Shown here: positions 22,225 to 34,336 of the stretch, piece after piece
How positions within the stretch are numbered: position 1 is the stretch's first letter
Layout of the letters: the number at the start of each line of letters is the position of its first letter
Source: Ophiobolus disseminans
Taxonomy: Eukaryota > Ascomycota > Dothideomycetes > Pleosporales > Phaeosphaeriaceae
Length of the DNA: 64,000 bases
Assembly: GCA_010093685.1 (NCBI GenBank)
Contig: MU006216.1
Location: forward strand, 1,191,065 to 1,255,064
Direction: 5' to 3'
Program-made: the position numbers and the translations under genes
Notes under the pieces: model-generated
What the model saw: only the letters and a program-made list of their open reading frames with translations
The model's database searches: none
Told to the model about the DNA's origin: nothing

Positions 22225-23743
22225 TCAATGACCCACGTCCGGCAGGCATTTGCGAGACACCTTTGAAGGAGGAAGAAGTTCAGGGTGATGAACACGGTGG
22301 TGTTTCAGGCGAGCATCTTGTCTCTTGAAGACCTTGTTGCAAGACGTTGCCTCGCAATGGTACAGCCTCTCTCCATTGCCATGCTTTAATCGCATGTGTC
22401 TTTGTTGATTCCCTCGTTGATACTTGCCGCGGAAGACACTCAGACAGTCTTCCACTGAACAAGGTATGGCAGGAAAGTCGGTTGAAGATGCGCTCACCGC
22501 GGAGCCCACAACAGAAAGAGCTGGCGAAGGGGGTCCAGCTGCATGGGCACCATCTGGCACGGGGAGGAACTGACTCGGTTCACTACGGACTACTTGTCAG
22601 CAATCGCTAAACCTTCGCGACTCTCTCAGCTTACCATGGACGACGTTCGGTCCTGTCGTGCTGATAATCCATATCCACATCTGCTTCCAGAGCATCTTGA
22701 TACTCAGACCCAGATCTAGTGGAAGCCCAGGACTGCTGCTGCTGTTCTTGGGGCTTACTAAATGGAGGCCTTGCGGTGTACCCGCTGGCCTCCATGGTAT
22801 CGTCAAAGTTCGGATCAAAAGATGTATCCGTGGTTTCATCATCGATTACACTCGACATTCCCATGTGCACATGCCCCCAGCTTTCCTCACTGGTGTGGAA
22901 ACTGCCGGTTTGGTTGCCATGACTGGTAGTATTGCGGCTGACATATACATAGCTCTGAGGTTGAGCAAAGTTCGTGGCTGAGAATGCAGTCCATGGCCCT
23001 TCCCGGGGCTCGTAGCCCATGTTGTTTTGGACAGCAGGCCCACAATTCGTTGAAGGCTGCATGACTCCGGCTCCAGTCCATCCTTGACTTTGAGTGTGTG
23101 GCTCGCGATACTGGGGCGCTAGTTCGGCGTTGACGCAGGCCATGTTGTTGACGGATCTGGTGTATGATGGCCTACTCTCGCCGCAAGGCTCCTTGAACCA
23201 ATATTCATCGCCCAACAAGAAGTCGGGGTCGATTGGGCTCCCAGAGTACTCGATGTGTTCGTGTCCAAGCTGACGCTGTATTTCTCCCGCCATAGTCCCA
23301 TCATCGTCGTATGATCTGGACTGGGAACACATGTCGTATGGTTGGCATTCCGATCCTGATGAGACCTGTGCGAGGTCGGGTTCTTTCCAAGAATCTGCTG
23401 CTGCTTGGTCTGCATGACCTGCAGCACTTGCTGTGTCGATTGGCCTTGGTTCCCCGTGCGGACCGTGGGAAAGCCGCTCGCGGACTAAGTCGTCGATGAA
23501 GTAGCGTGCAGGTATGTTGGATGCGTCGCTTGAAGATGAACTAAGCTTCTGACTAGGCCAGGCAGTGTCGTCGTCAACATAAAAGCTATTTCCACTGGGT
23601 TGCAGGCCTACAAAGTTGCCATCATCTGTTCCGCCAGCGGTACTGGGCTCGGGTGCCGTCCAAAAATCTGGGGGACTCGGCTGAGAGATTTGGGCCCTTG
23701 AGGTGCGATCGTTGTAGTCGTTGTCATCGCCGTTGTAGGCCAT
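22225..23743 (-). CDS. C2H2 zinc-finger protein A, putative transcription factor
   Basis: Exons 23743-22635 and 22582-22225 join in phase 2 through a 52-nt intron (donor GTAAGC, branch GCTGAC, acceptor TAG) to give 488 residues. The N-terminal 370 residues are acidic and rich in Ser, Gln, Asn and Gly, with repeated aromatic-acid motifs (PPDFWTAPEP, DTAWPSQK, EGPWTAF), the look of an activation region. Two fingers lie at the C-terminus: C411-x4-C416-x15-H432-x4-H437 and C446-x4-C451-x12-H464-x3-H468. The first has three residues more than the usual 12 between Cys and His. KRQDARLKHHRVHHPEL closes the second finger, as in many fungal C2H2 regulators. The target genes are unknown. It is head-to-head with a second gene of the same build about 6.2 kb away. 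Confidence 0.8.
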
Positions 23744-26700
23744 GACGCCAGTGCTTTGCCAGAAAAGGTAGAAGAGGACCTGCGCTTAGGGAGAGCTTGA
23801 GGAGCTAGGTATCGAGGGTGGTGCGGCCTTCAGCACCCAGCAACGGATGGCGATGTACGAGGAGCCGTGATGCACGGGCCTCCGTGGAACGCACGAATAG
23901 CGAAGAAGGCCCTGAGGTTGCTGCGAGGCGGACAGCCGCTTAATGGAACTAAACGCGTTGCGATAATCTAGGTATACAAATTTTGGTGTGGGAGCATCTG
24001 GCGAGGGAAGAGATGGGTGAAGAAAGGAGTGCTAGAGCGTCGAAGCGCGAATGAGTGTCGTGGCAGCAGGACTTTTCGTGCCAACCGAAGGACCAAAGTA
24101 GCGCGAAACTCTGCTCCAAGGATGGTGGACAAATCTCGACTGCGCTGATTGAGGTATGTGGCGGTGTAACGCGATATCATCCGATGTTTGTATAGGAGTC
24201 CACCCGGGCAAGCTCATGGTATACTCTTAGCACGAGCGTGGCTATGCATCGACGACCAGCGTGTGCCTCTGATCTGGGTACCGCTGATACCGATTCGACT
24301 GCGGACAAATAGCGACAACAAGTATCGCCGTTCGCCTCACTTCCTGCCCGATGCCGGCAAAGTATGGTCTATGAAGGACCATGCCTGGACGCTGACGCGC
24401 CATGGGAACATCACGAGCCACGGCTCGCTTCCGGCGTGCTTGCTCTAAAGATCCAGCAACGAGGAGGGCCAAATTGCACCCTGGTGTCGCTCATGAGTTG
24501 TGTAGGCAGATAAAGCGGTGAACGTGTACCTCATGTTTCAGATGGATATGCGTTGCCCCGGTGCGTTGTGCCTCTGGTGCGTCCGCGCCGATCATAGACA
24601 CTCGTTGCGTGTCCTAGCGTGTAGGCCGACGCTGCACTGAATCGAGGAGCTATCAACAAGCTAAGCGACGAGAATTCCTCTACCCATTTGGTGGTCGACA
24701 AGCATGGAAAGTCCTCACTGGAATTCCGGCGCGATTGGTACACAAAAAAACGCGAGACTTACAATCAGCCAAGGCCTTTGTCATTTCCAGCCTTACTTCC
24801 ACGTTTGTGCGAACCTCCGACTCCCCATTGTCTCATCGCGGCAAGACTGGGGCATGATTTGTAGACGGTACGTCGCACGTCAAAGTGAGCAGGAGAAGGC
24901 TCTGTAGGTCTGTCAATCATACGACTGATGGAATAGAGTCTTATATGGTTTGAGGACTCTCTGAGCTGACATTTTGGGGTCCGGGGCCTCAGGAAGACTT
25001 TCAGGTCATACGGACATCGGCTAAGAAGGGCGGTCGAAGAGTAGGAGAACAGGAACAGTAGTTTTTGAACTCATCAAACAAAAAGGTCAGATCGAGAGAG
25101 GACCCCGAAAGCGACCGAGTATATGCAACAGACCCTGCGCGTTTTTACCAACCTCGACACCCACCGCGCGCCGATCCAGTCGCGGCAAACCCCACCAAAA
25201 GAGCCACGACTCCCCAAGGGACGCGCCATTTCTTGCTTGCCGCGCTCAACGACGTTTCCGCCGACGTACATTCAGGACTATCGCTATAGGTTGAAATACG
25301 CGATCGTTCAAGCCATGGGGCGGTTGGGGCTGAGGCGATCCCTCCCTCCAGGCGTTCGCCAGTGTCATCGGACACCAAGTCGGTCATTGTCAATCAAATT
25401 GTATGCGTTTTTCCTTATTCTTGGTTTTTCAAGAAATCGCAATCTGTGTTCCCCTCTTTCAATGATCCCTCAGTAGCGCCCACATCACGCATCACCTATC
25501 AAGCACCACCACCTTGCGCGAGCATCGAACGCACGGGATGACAGGCGTCTGACACGGCAAGCGGTACGCATGATGTGCGTAAGGGAGGCGGCAAGTGCAA
25601 CACATGGCCAAAAAGGCTACTTTTCGCGAACGAACTTCTCGACATGCTACGCTGCCGCCTCTTGAAGTGGGGAACGAGCGGAGCATCGAGTGCAAACCAC
25701 CAGTCATTCGTCCGGACACTGAAGCCTCTTCTTGTGTATCACGCGCTCATTCGTGGACACTCGTCTTCTGCAAGCAGTTCGCATCTGCATGCATACATTA
25801 CGCTCGCAAGAATCCTTGAGCAACGCCATCTCGGCAATAGCGCAGGGATTTGCAGGAAACACGGCATTCACACACTTGCGCAATCAACCCTTCTAGTTCA
25901 TGAGACTAGATACACGGGTACCAGGTAGTTGGCGCCACGTCGAAGAACGGTGGGCCAATTGATATACCCCGAAATGATTGTTTGGAGTGCGCTAACAAGC
26001 AGCTGTCCCTCAGCAGTACCCAGTACGCGCGCGCAAGGGCCTGCTTCAACACCATCAAGTTGCAGACAGGCGGCAGAGGATCCGCATTTGAATCACACGC
26101 GGGCCAAATCAATCGCGCTAATGGTGTCACTCTGCAGTTCCTCGGCCGGTTTTGATCTTCTATGAAGCCACACAACCCCAACTTGACTTCTTTGGGTTGG
26201 TCCGGTTAAGATCCTGCCCCACCACCACAACTTGCATGAACTGAACTGCACCCAACCTCCTGAATTCTATCATCTCCACTCTGGGTCCAGACATTTGGGA
26301 TCAAATACTTTCTACCGTTCGACGTGGCCAGAGTCGACACCTGATTTGGTGCAGAAGTTGATTGACGACCCCGCAATTGCTTCAACCATTGCACTCGATC
26401 CACATCCGGGTTGTTGAATACTCGCGAACGACGTATGCAGAGCACGTTTTCTGTACTAAGGGACGGCCCGGCCTTGACGGGATCAGCTGTAGTTCACTAA
26501 CACAGTCACTTCAAGCGCGTTGCACGTCTCGCACGGACCATCACCCTTACGGGTAGGCCCTAGCTCGCGCGAGCCGAGATGGAGTGGATCTTTACGTACA
26601 CCATGCGGATCGAATGTTCGAGTCCACCAATGCCCATTAGGCATACTTTGAGATTTGTGTTTTTTGGTATCAAGTATCTTCTAGGCGAACCATGCCAATT

Positions 26701-29700
26701 CATCTTTCCAGCCTGATAATTGTCACTATTTCAGCGATCTAATTGCTCTACCTGCCTGAATCAGGTATTCGTTGTTATCTCTTACCGACTCTTTCCACAT
26801 TCACACGTATCCCATCAAGAATTCTTCATGCTTGCCTTTATTGTAAACACTCTGCTAACACTTACTAAGCCCCAAACTCTCAAAAAGGCATCCGTAACAA
26901 ACATTTTGTTAAAATGGTGCGGCTCTGCTCTCCATCGGTGTCAGCTGAGACCTGCATGCTAAATTGCTGTAGTGGAGAGGCGTTGTCATGCGTTATAATG
27001 ACCACCTACCCTTTCTAGACAAGGGAAGCGAATCCCGTCAGCCACTCCAAGCGAATCCGATAAGCTCAGAAGTGGCCTTGATGGAAAATGCCACAAGGCG
27101 CGTATGATGTCACAACCACCACGGCGGGTAGCCTTGCACGGCGTATGGTCGAACAAATCTCCAGAAGGCTTCCTCTGTGCAGAGCTAGCGGATTGGCTAT
27201 GATCATCATCAACTCGCTGATCACGTATCGTGCCGTTTATATGCGTATGCCGAGAGCTAGGCCTTCGCCAGACAGTCGGAAACTCGGTCTATCGATGGCC
27301 GCGTGTGGCCGAGTGCCAAGGCATAGCGCGCCATCCGATACATTCCTTATGCAGTTGTTGCGGGAGAGGTGGAGTCGATTGCGGAGAGCTCTTACCATCG
27401 CGTGGTCAGACGACGTGTTACACGCCATGCTCGAGGCTGGGCAATGCGGCTCTGCTGGAAGGCCCGGCGCTTTCCTGTGCCGTCTCATCTATCGAAACAT
27501 TTGCAGACTTCCTTCAGGGGAGTTTCGTGGCCCCACATGATAACGATGCAGGTCGCAAAGTACGTGATTAATTGCATTGCATTTCGATGCAGCATCATGT
27601 CTTTAACCGTTGTGTTTGATCCGTGTTCTGCATGTGCAGCCATTGGATTCCGGGGCCCCATAGTGATTTTCGGGCTCGTGCTGCTCTCCGAGAAAACAAA
27701 GCCGTTTGGCATTGCGCACGAGTCTACGGGCCGTTCTTTACTCCCGAACAGAGATTTGACGGTAAGCGACCTGGAGAGGCTCTTGATTCGATTGCTGGGA
27801 TCGGACAAAGGGAAAAGATCGCCTTTACTACGTGTGGCTCTCCGGTGGTTCTCCTTTTTTATGACGACGGCCATCTCGAGGCCGTAAATCGGCGCATGAA
27901 GATCGGTCTAGACTTGTTTCGGTTTCTGTTCGAAGGTGTGGCAGCCTTTACAAAGACTGGCGGTAGCGCGTGGGTGACACTTGAGACCCACGCTTCCTTT
28001 CTCGTCCTATCAAAGCGAGTAACCTTTTCCACTCCAAATGGCGGCACGGGAGCTCAGCAAGGGCCGCCGTGCAGCTGCTTCAACGCTGAACTGTATGATA
28101 AATGGAAGTATTCGGTATGAAGCTGTGCAGTCATTTCCAATGATGCTTGAAGTTTGGTTAGCAGACATGTGGCTGAATGTGAACACTTGTGATGCGGTAT
28201 ACAACCCTTAGGCCTCTAGGTCTGCTAGCAGTGGCAGAGCCTGTTCCCATTTGTGCAGTTCTGAAAGGAGCCTGAGATTAACTTGTTCTAGATTTAGCTC
28301 GATCTCGTCGCGGCCACTGCGGATGATTGTTCCGTCCCAGACAAGGTGGAACGAGACCATAGCCAGCCGGCGCTCCGAGGATTTACCAAGGGTATGGGCG
28401 GTGCGCCTCTTCGCCAAAAGGCCCACCATCCATTAGGTAAAACCAAACGTCCTCTGCAATTCACAACAGACCATCGGCTCACACGTACGCATTGACCCCT
28501 GACCATGATCATATTAGCGACGATGTGTAGCAGTAGGGGCGTGCAGAAGATTCGGAGCCTAGCACATTGACCTACATGGCATATGTAGGAGGCTGCCGGA
28601 TGTACTGGGGCTGTCTGTCTTCATAGAATCAAGCTAGAACTGGCGTCTTTCACTCGCAAAGCTTCACCCGAGCCAACATGTTAGCACAAGCTGCGCCCCT
28701 CTTCCACGTTGCACTTGGGTGTCTATTCGTTGTATTGCCGTGGTCTTCCAAGCCATCCCGAGGCTTTCCCAAGGCCGCCTCCTGGGTCTCTGTGTCTCTG
28801 TGCTTCACACGCTGCCTCGCCCCTTAGCTTTGAAGTGATAGTGTCACTACAAAACTTGAGCTAGCTGGAGTAAGCTGAGACGTTGAAAGAGCGGAGCTGC
28901 AGATCTTCAGGCTGTTTTTGGCGTCTACGAGGGCAAGGCAACCGAGACGTCGGGATCAGATGGCCCTGCCAGGTATCGGTCTCTTGGAGCAGACAGTCGT
29001 ACTTTACGCCGAGAAAACTGGTTTCGTACGTGGTTTAAGAGAATATGCATGATTTTACGTGCATACCTCTGCTTCATGGTAATCGAACCTGGCGTTATTC
29101 CTCGGGCATAAACAATAATGCCGCCCCCAAGCCGTTTTCCCCACGAAGCCACGTCCCACACCGCCTCTTCGCACCCGAGTGCCTCATTGAGATCCTTGTA
29201 TGCCCCCTCGAGAGCCTCATCCGTAGGACGCAAACTGACGTCCAGATGCGGGCTGGCGAGCAGGTCCTTGTGATGGGTCGTACGATGAGCAAGCCAAGAT
29301 GCCTGTCTGCCTGTTCATAATGAAGCGTTCCAACTGAGTCGAAAGAAGTTACTGGTGGTACATGGAAGGGCAAGGTACGTAACCCGCCGTCCACAACCAA
29401 GCCCTCATTTGGCCCCTGTGTTTAGTGCCTCGACAGGCAATGTGCCGGCTGAAACAGCCCCGATCTATTCTGCTGGTTTGTTCCTACCACAATGGAGGCG
29501 ACTCGTACTCTGTATGACGGCGCTGCCACCGGAGTAGGGCATCAGAAGGCTGCCGCGGGCAATTTTAGTGCTAGGTTCAAGGATGCTTGCCTAGGTAGGC
29601 GAGTTTCTTTCGGCTTCCATTCAGTAACCCCTTGCCCACGATAGCATGCGCATCTAGGTCAGACCAACTCTTACTAAATTCAAATCCAGTAGGCTCTTGA

Positions 29701-29964
29701 GTCACACATCGATCGTGTTTGTTCTGCTTCTGGGCGCCGTCGCTGTCAGTACCGCCAACATCAGCAAGTCCGATCAGGTGAGGCACCTCAGATCCCAGTA
29801 ACCGATCGATACTCACAGGGGCAGGTCAGCACCTCAAACGCATCCTACTCGAAAGCCCCAATAGAGGAGAGACACGGTGCCCTTATGGTAGGATCCTACC
29901 GGTACTCGTTACGCCCCGAAAGGACATTTGAAGCGTTACTAGCTTGGTGTGGGCTGGTCGAGTC
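23744..29964. other. Long region between two divergent C2H2 genes (6.2 kb)
   Basis: These 6,221 bp separate two divergent zinc-finger genes and carry no ORF I can assign. Overlapping ORFs of 129-172 codons at 27.4-28.1 kb occur in three frames at once on both strands, which argues for chance openness. An imperfect Pol III B-box-like site (TGTTCGAGTCC near 26610) lacks a pairing T-stem. An 8-bp hairpin (GCGTGGGT / ACCCACGC) lies near 27967-27993. The stretch may be regulatory DNA or decayed sequence; I cannot tell which. Confidence 0.35.
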
Positions 29965-31339
29965 ATGGACAACAGCAATGAACTTCGTGTCGCTCACTCT
30001 AGAGAATACGAGCCCGAGCTTCTTTCCGAGCCTGAAATGCAGAGTCGGACACCAGGAGCGCTCGAACCGTACGAAACCTCTCGAGGCATACAAAGTGCGT
30101 ACGGTGCGCAATACCGAAGGGGCAACCTATACCATAACAATCACGGGCAACAATATCGTCCACCTTTTGCGTTTCCTTCTCTTTACTGTCCCCTGGGATA
30201 TCTGTCTCAAGAGATTGCAATCTCAAGGGACTACGAACAATACGCCAACGGCTGTGGATCCGACCACCAAAGGTCGAGTTCGGATCAGTTGAGGGCCACC
30301 ACACCCAGTCATGTATCTTGGACACAGGGTAGCAGTCCACTCAACAATAGCCAAAGCAATGGCGCCTGGTATCCAGCGACACCAGATGTAATGTACAACC
30401 ATTCGAACAGATCGGTGCTCATCCAAGATCCTTGGTCAATGAAGGGAAACTCGTACCAGCCCGAAGCTGTGCTGGACTTGCAAAACACACTGGCGTTGCG
30501 CCCTATCCAGCAATCGTCTCTTCTTCAACGTCTCCCAACGCAGCAAGAACCAGCAAACATGATGGTGCAGCCGGATGGTCCATGGTCACCGTTGAACATC
30601 AGACCGGACGAACAGCAAACAACCTTGGACAAAGAGACAGAGCAGTATGTCGACAGGCTACCAGTGAGCAATGGCAAGGACAACATTCTATGTGGGTACG
30701 GACGAGAGAGCTTGATATCGTTCGATGATCCAGTTGCCAAGGAAGCAGCATGCTTCGAGATCGAGGTTGACGATGTAGAAGAAAGTCATGCAGCTGTTCA
30801 AGGAGACACTTTCTCTTGCGACTTAGCCCCGCAACCTCCTGAGAAGTCTCACCCGTTTAGTCCGCTGTATACACGAGGAGATTCGCAGGATGGTTTCGAG
30901 ACAACTTTCCAATACAGAATAACCGATCATGATCCCCAAGAAGTCGTAAATTTCCACGGAGATCATGCGTGGGATGGTGAAGGCTCTACCAGAGTCACTG
31001 AGTAAGTCCATTCTGATTTGGTAGCCACACATGGACTGACTCGGTCGATCGTCTAGTACCGTCCATCGTCTCTCAATAGCCTCGGCGGTGAACTCCGATA
31101 CATCTTCAAGCCTGTATTGTAATAGCTGCGATGCGGTGTTCACAGGTGAGCATGGCAAGGGCAACCTAGGTCGTCACCGGCGCCAAAAACATAAGAAAGG
31201 GAGGTCGGAGGAGTATGTGTGCGAACATGTCCCCTGTGGCCATCGCTTCCAGAGAAAGGATTCCCGTCTCAAACATTACAGGAAACATCATCCCCATCTG
31301 GCTCCACATCCTTTGTTGCACCGCAGATCTCGGAAGTAA
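29965..31339 (+). CDS. C2H2 zinc-finger protein B, putative transcription factor
   Basis: Exons 29965-31001 and 31057-31339 join in phase 2 across a 55-nt intron (donor GTAAGT, branch CTGAC, acceptor TAG) to give 439 residues. The first in-frame ATG gives MDNSNELRVAHSRE. The long N-terminal part is rich in Gln, Asn, Ser and Pro with Trp-Pro motifs (QDPWSMK, DGPWSPL) and an acidic stretch (EIEVDDVEESHAA). Two C-terminal fingers are C367-x2-C370-x15-H386-x4-H391 and C401-x4-C406-x12-H419-x3-H423, ending KDSRLKHYRKHHPHL. The 15-residue spacing in finger 1, the finger order at the extreme C-terminus, and an intron of the same phase just before the fingers all match zinc-finger gene A. The two are probably diverged paralogues. 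Function is not known. Confidence 0.8.
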
Positions 31340-34336
31340 AGCAGTGGCCCACTTCGAATCGTTCGGAAAGCAGCTACTGGTTCGTGCTATGATACTGTGT
31401 ATTCGCGTTCGTGTTCCCGTTCGTAAGGTAGTCGGCGGGAGGTCAAAGTCAAGCTTCCAATGCATACGGCCTTCTCTTTACATTCCTTTTGTCGGGTTTC
31501 TCACAGGGTCATCATATTGACAGCTGTTTTCAGCTGCTTCACGGTCTTCCATGTTGAGTCCTTTTAGCTTGGCAGTATGGCCACATGACGCGGAACAATT
31601 TGGATTAGTAGTCCGCATAGGGTGTTACTGGAATTATTGACAGGAACAAACGTTCGTGCGGTCGCGATGACGCTTTTGTAATGTGGACGGGAGCTTCGAT
31701 GTAGCAGGCTGACTCAAGCCTCGGTGTGGCCAGCTTCCAGCATGTGGCGAAGAGTGCATTCATCCGAAGAGCATATCTTGTGCTGCTTGCTGATGCCGGT
31801 GTGGTTATAGAGAGGTTGCGGGAACCTGGTCGTGCTTGCTGAGGATCGAAGGTATCGAAGAAGGAAAGAGGGAGTCGTGAAGCGGACGCTAGGCCACCAG
31901 GACAATTAGCGGAGCCACGACCGCGAAACGAATACGGAGAGGGTCCGAGCAACTTACTGAGTCATTCAACGACGCGCAAAACATCTCTCAGGCATCACAC
32001 CCATCCCCGCCAGTTCATCGAGTTGTCATATAGGGTGGAAAGGCGGCTAGGGACCTAGATAAGGTCTGCTTCGCACCGATGTGGGGGGACGCCATGTCTA
32101 TCTGTGCCAGCATCAGCACCGGCACCAAGAGCAGACTCGCTGGTGTCTCCCTGAGTAGCAGCCTCATTCCTCTAGAAGACGACCGGCTTCCAGGCGGATC
32201 CAGGCACACGGGAGAGTCCTGGGATCATGAACGACCCTTGGTCGTGATGCGATCCTGATGCGTTCCCGGCACATTCCAGCTTGTCAAATCATTTGAAACC
32301 GGAGACGAAAAATGACATTCATGCTTGTACAACCCTTCTTGGCATTCACAAAATGAGGCTATCTTGTCGATCGCGACCTCTTTGGCATGAAACTTTTCTT
32401 GGCAATCTCCCACCTGGGATAAGAGGATCTGGTTGGACTCTTTCCTTTTGGCGTTCGGAAACTATTGTGGCGGACTAGTCGACTTTCCTACACGAAGTGT
32501 GAATGCCTAGCATAGGCCGCTCGCCTCATCTCTTATGCTCGGTAGTTACTTGACGTTAAATAATCAAACACACCCAGCCATGACACCGGTTCTTGCGACA
32601 TTGTCGAATGATTTCCTCTGATAATGATCTTTTCCGCTTACCTCTTGCATAGACCTACCAATATATTAGCCCTACTCACTCACGACCATCATAAACACTG
32701 CGGATTCTGACTAGTGGCACAGAAAGAGGAGGTATGGAGTCACCAGAAGTTGACATTTCATATGAAAGCCCTTTCTTGCCCCGTAGAGTGTAGTAAGTCT
32801 TCATCGTGAGCTGATAGCCGCAGCAACGCGTCGTCAGATCTTAATATGAGCATGGAAGTTCCCAGCGCCGCTTAAACGAAATATTGCACTGCAATCTTCC
32901 AGGGCGTCCACACTGCACCGAGCCAGCAAAAGACACTGTTACACGACTGTATTTCCACCGTTGATTATCACCTGGGCATGCAAGTCATCCACACTCAGCT
33001 CACAAAAGCAGACACCATGCATGTACACCACGACGGTATTTTCGTCAAGCAGCTGGGTTGAAATGCAGAATCCAAAGAAGGATATCAGTCATTGGAGGCT
33101 TCTAATATTGCGGCAAAAGCTCGAACATGTTCTATTGCTGTATGGCATGGTGAGGATGTCCAATCACAGCCTAACTGCGCATAGCCGCAGCTCTGCAACT
33201 CCAGAGGATTTGAATCCAGATTTGCCGTCTGTTCGGCGTCTCCGAAATCAACAAGCTTGCCACATTTTAGACCTTTCTTTGCTCGTCGGATGTTAAAACT
33301 CGAGTAGCTATCACTGCCATCAGAGCAAACAGCTCATCTTTCGTTGTCGAGATTGTGCACCAAGTAAGCGAGCACTGCAAGGCCTACGGTAGCTTACATG
33401 TCGGGCGATCGATTACCAATCATAAGTTTCTCATTTCCGTATCCTAGGTACTGTCTGACGCACACCCGAGCTCGGAAAATCCAAGACGACATGTCGACCA
33501 GCTTTACAGTAGGACACGACCTGCACGATAACTCAACACCCACATTAGGAAAGCAATACTACACATCGTCCGGTCAAGTCCGCTTCGCTGCCCGATGATT
33601 GTAAGGCAGTCTTGTGCGGAAGCCCAATCATACCTGAGTAATGTATGCGGTGTTACGACAACCCGCTCTCCAGATCCGACGACATTGCGATTGGTCGAGA
33701 CAGTGGAGTACATGTTGACCAAGGCCATGTCGAGAGGAAAACCGGAAGACGGATACGGAGAGATGCGAGTGATTTAGTCCTGTTATACTCCAAATCTATT
33801 CATACCTAGGCAGTCACAGCAATCTACACATCGTAACTCAAGGTACTTGGCACGTATTCAAATTCTTATAACATTACCATTACGAGCTTGGGGGTTCATC
33901 TCACATACCTAGTCATTCTCCAAGCCTCCAATCGAGCAAACACACACCCAGGCCCGCCGACCCCAAGTTCTCGTCCACATGTTGAGCCACTTCCTCGCCA
34001 CACTTTCTCCATTGATCAGCATTCCCAACGGTCAAAACTCTATATCGACCGCGGAATGGCTCAAACGGCGCTGCTGACTCGCACCAATGTTGAATACCAG
34101 CCGGACCCTCTTCCGCGCTCTTAGCGCAACTCTGCCAAACCATCCATCTCAACGCCTCACTGTTCAGCAAACTCTCGACGCCACAGACTTTGAGGACGAA
34201 AAAATGGGTCGTGGCACACGTGTCTGTCAAAAACCCTTGCCTGTCGCTGGGTCCCGTAAACTTATGTCGTACGATTTTATTCCTTCGTCCATTATTTCGA
34301 GTCGTGCGATTCGGTTTTTCGCATGTCCCGATCGGG
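31340..34336. other. Gene-poor intergenic region (3.0 kb)
   Basis: This lies between the C2H2-B stop and the seven-transmembrane gene start, both on the plus strand. Two short adjacent plus-strand ORFs at 33491-33777 (one with TPTLGKQYYTSSGQ, one with TTLRLVETVEYMLTKAM) could be remnants of one small gene, but no acceptable splice joins them. Nothing else is supported. Confidence 0.35.

Noticed and set aside
22440..22485. Possible 42-nt intron (GTGAGC to TTCAG) within exon 2 of C2H2 gene A
   Set aside because: Removing it would delete the first Cys of finger 1 (IPCSVEDC). Reading through gives a complete finger.
26550..26640. tRNA-like segment with a B-box-like TGTTCGAGTCC and an A-box-like TAGCTCGCGCGAG
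   Set aside because: The T-arm does not pair around the TTCGAGT loop and no acceptor stem forms with the expected ends, so no cloverleaf can be supported.
27369..28120. Overlapping ORFs of 129-172 codons on both strands
   Set aside because: Three frames are open at once over the same bases, none contains a known motif, and no splice structure extends them. Chance is the simpler explanation.
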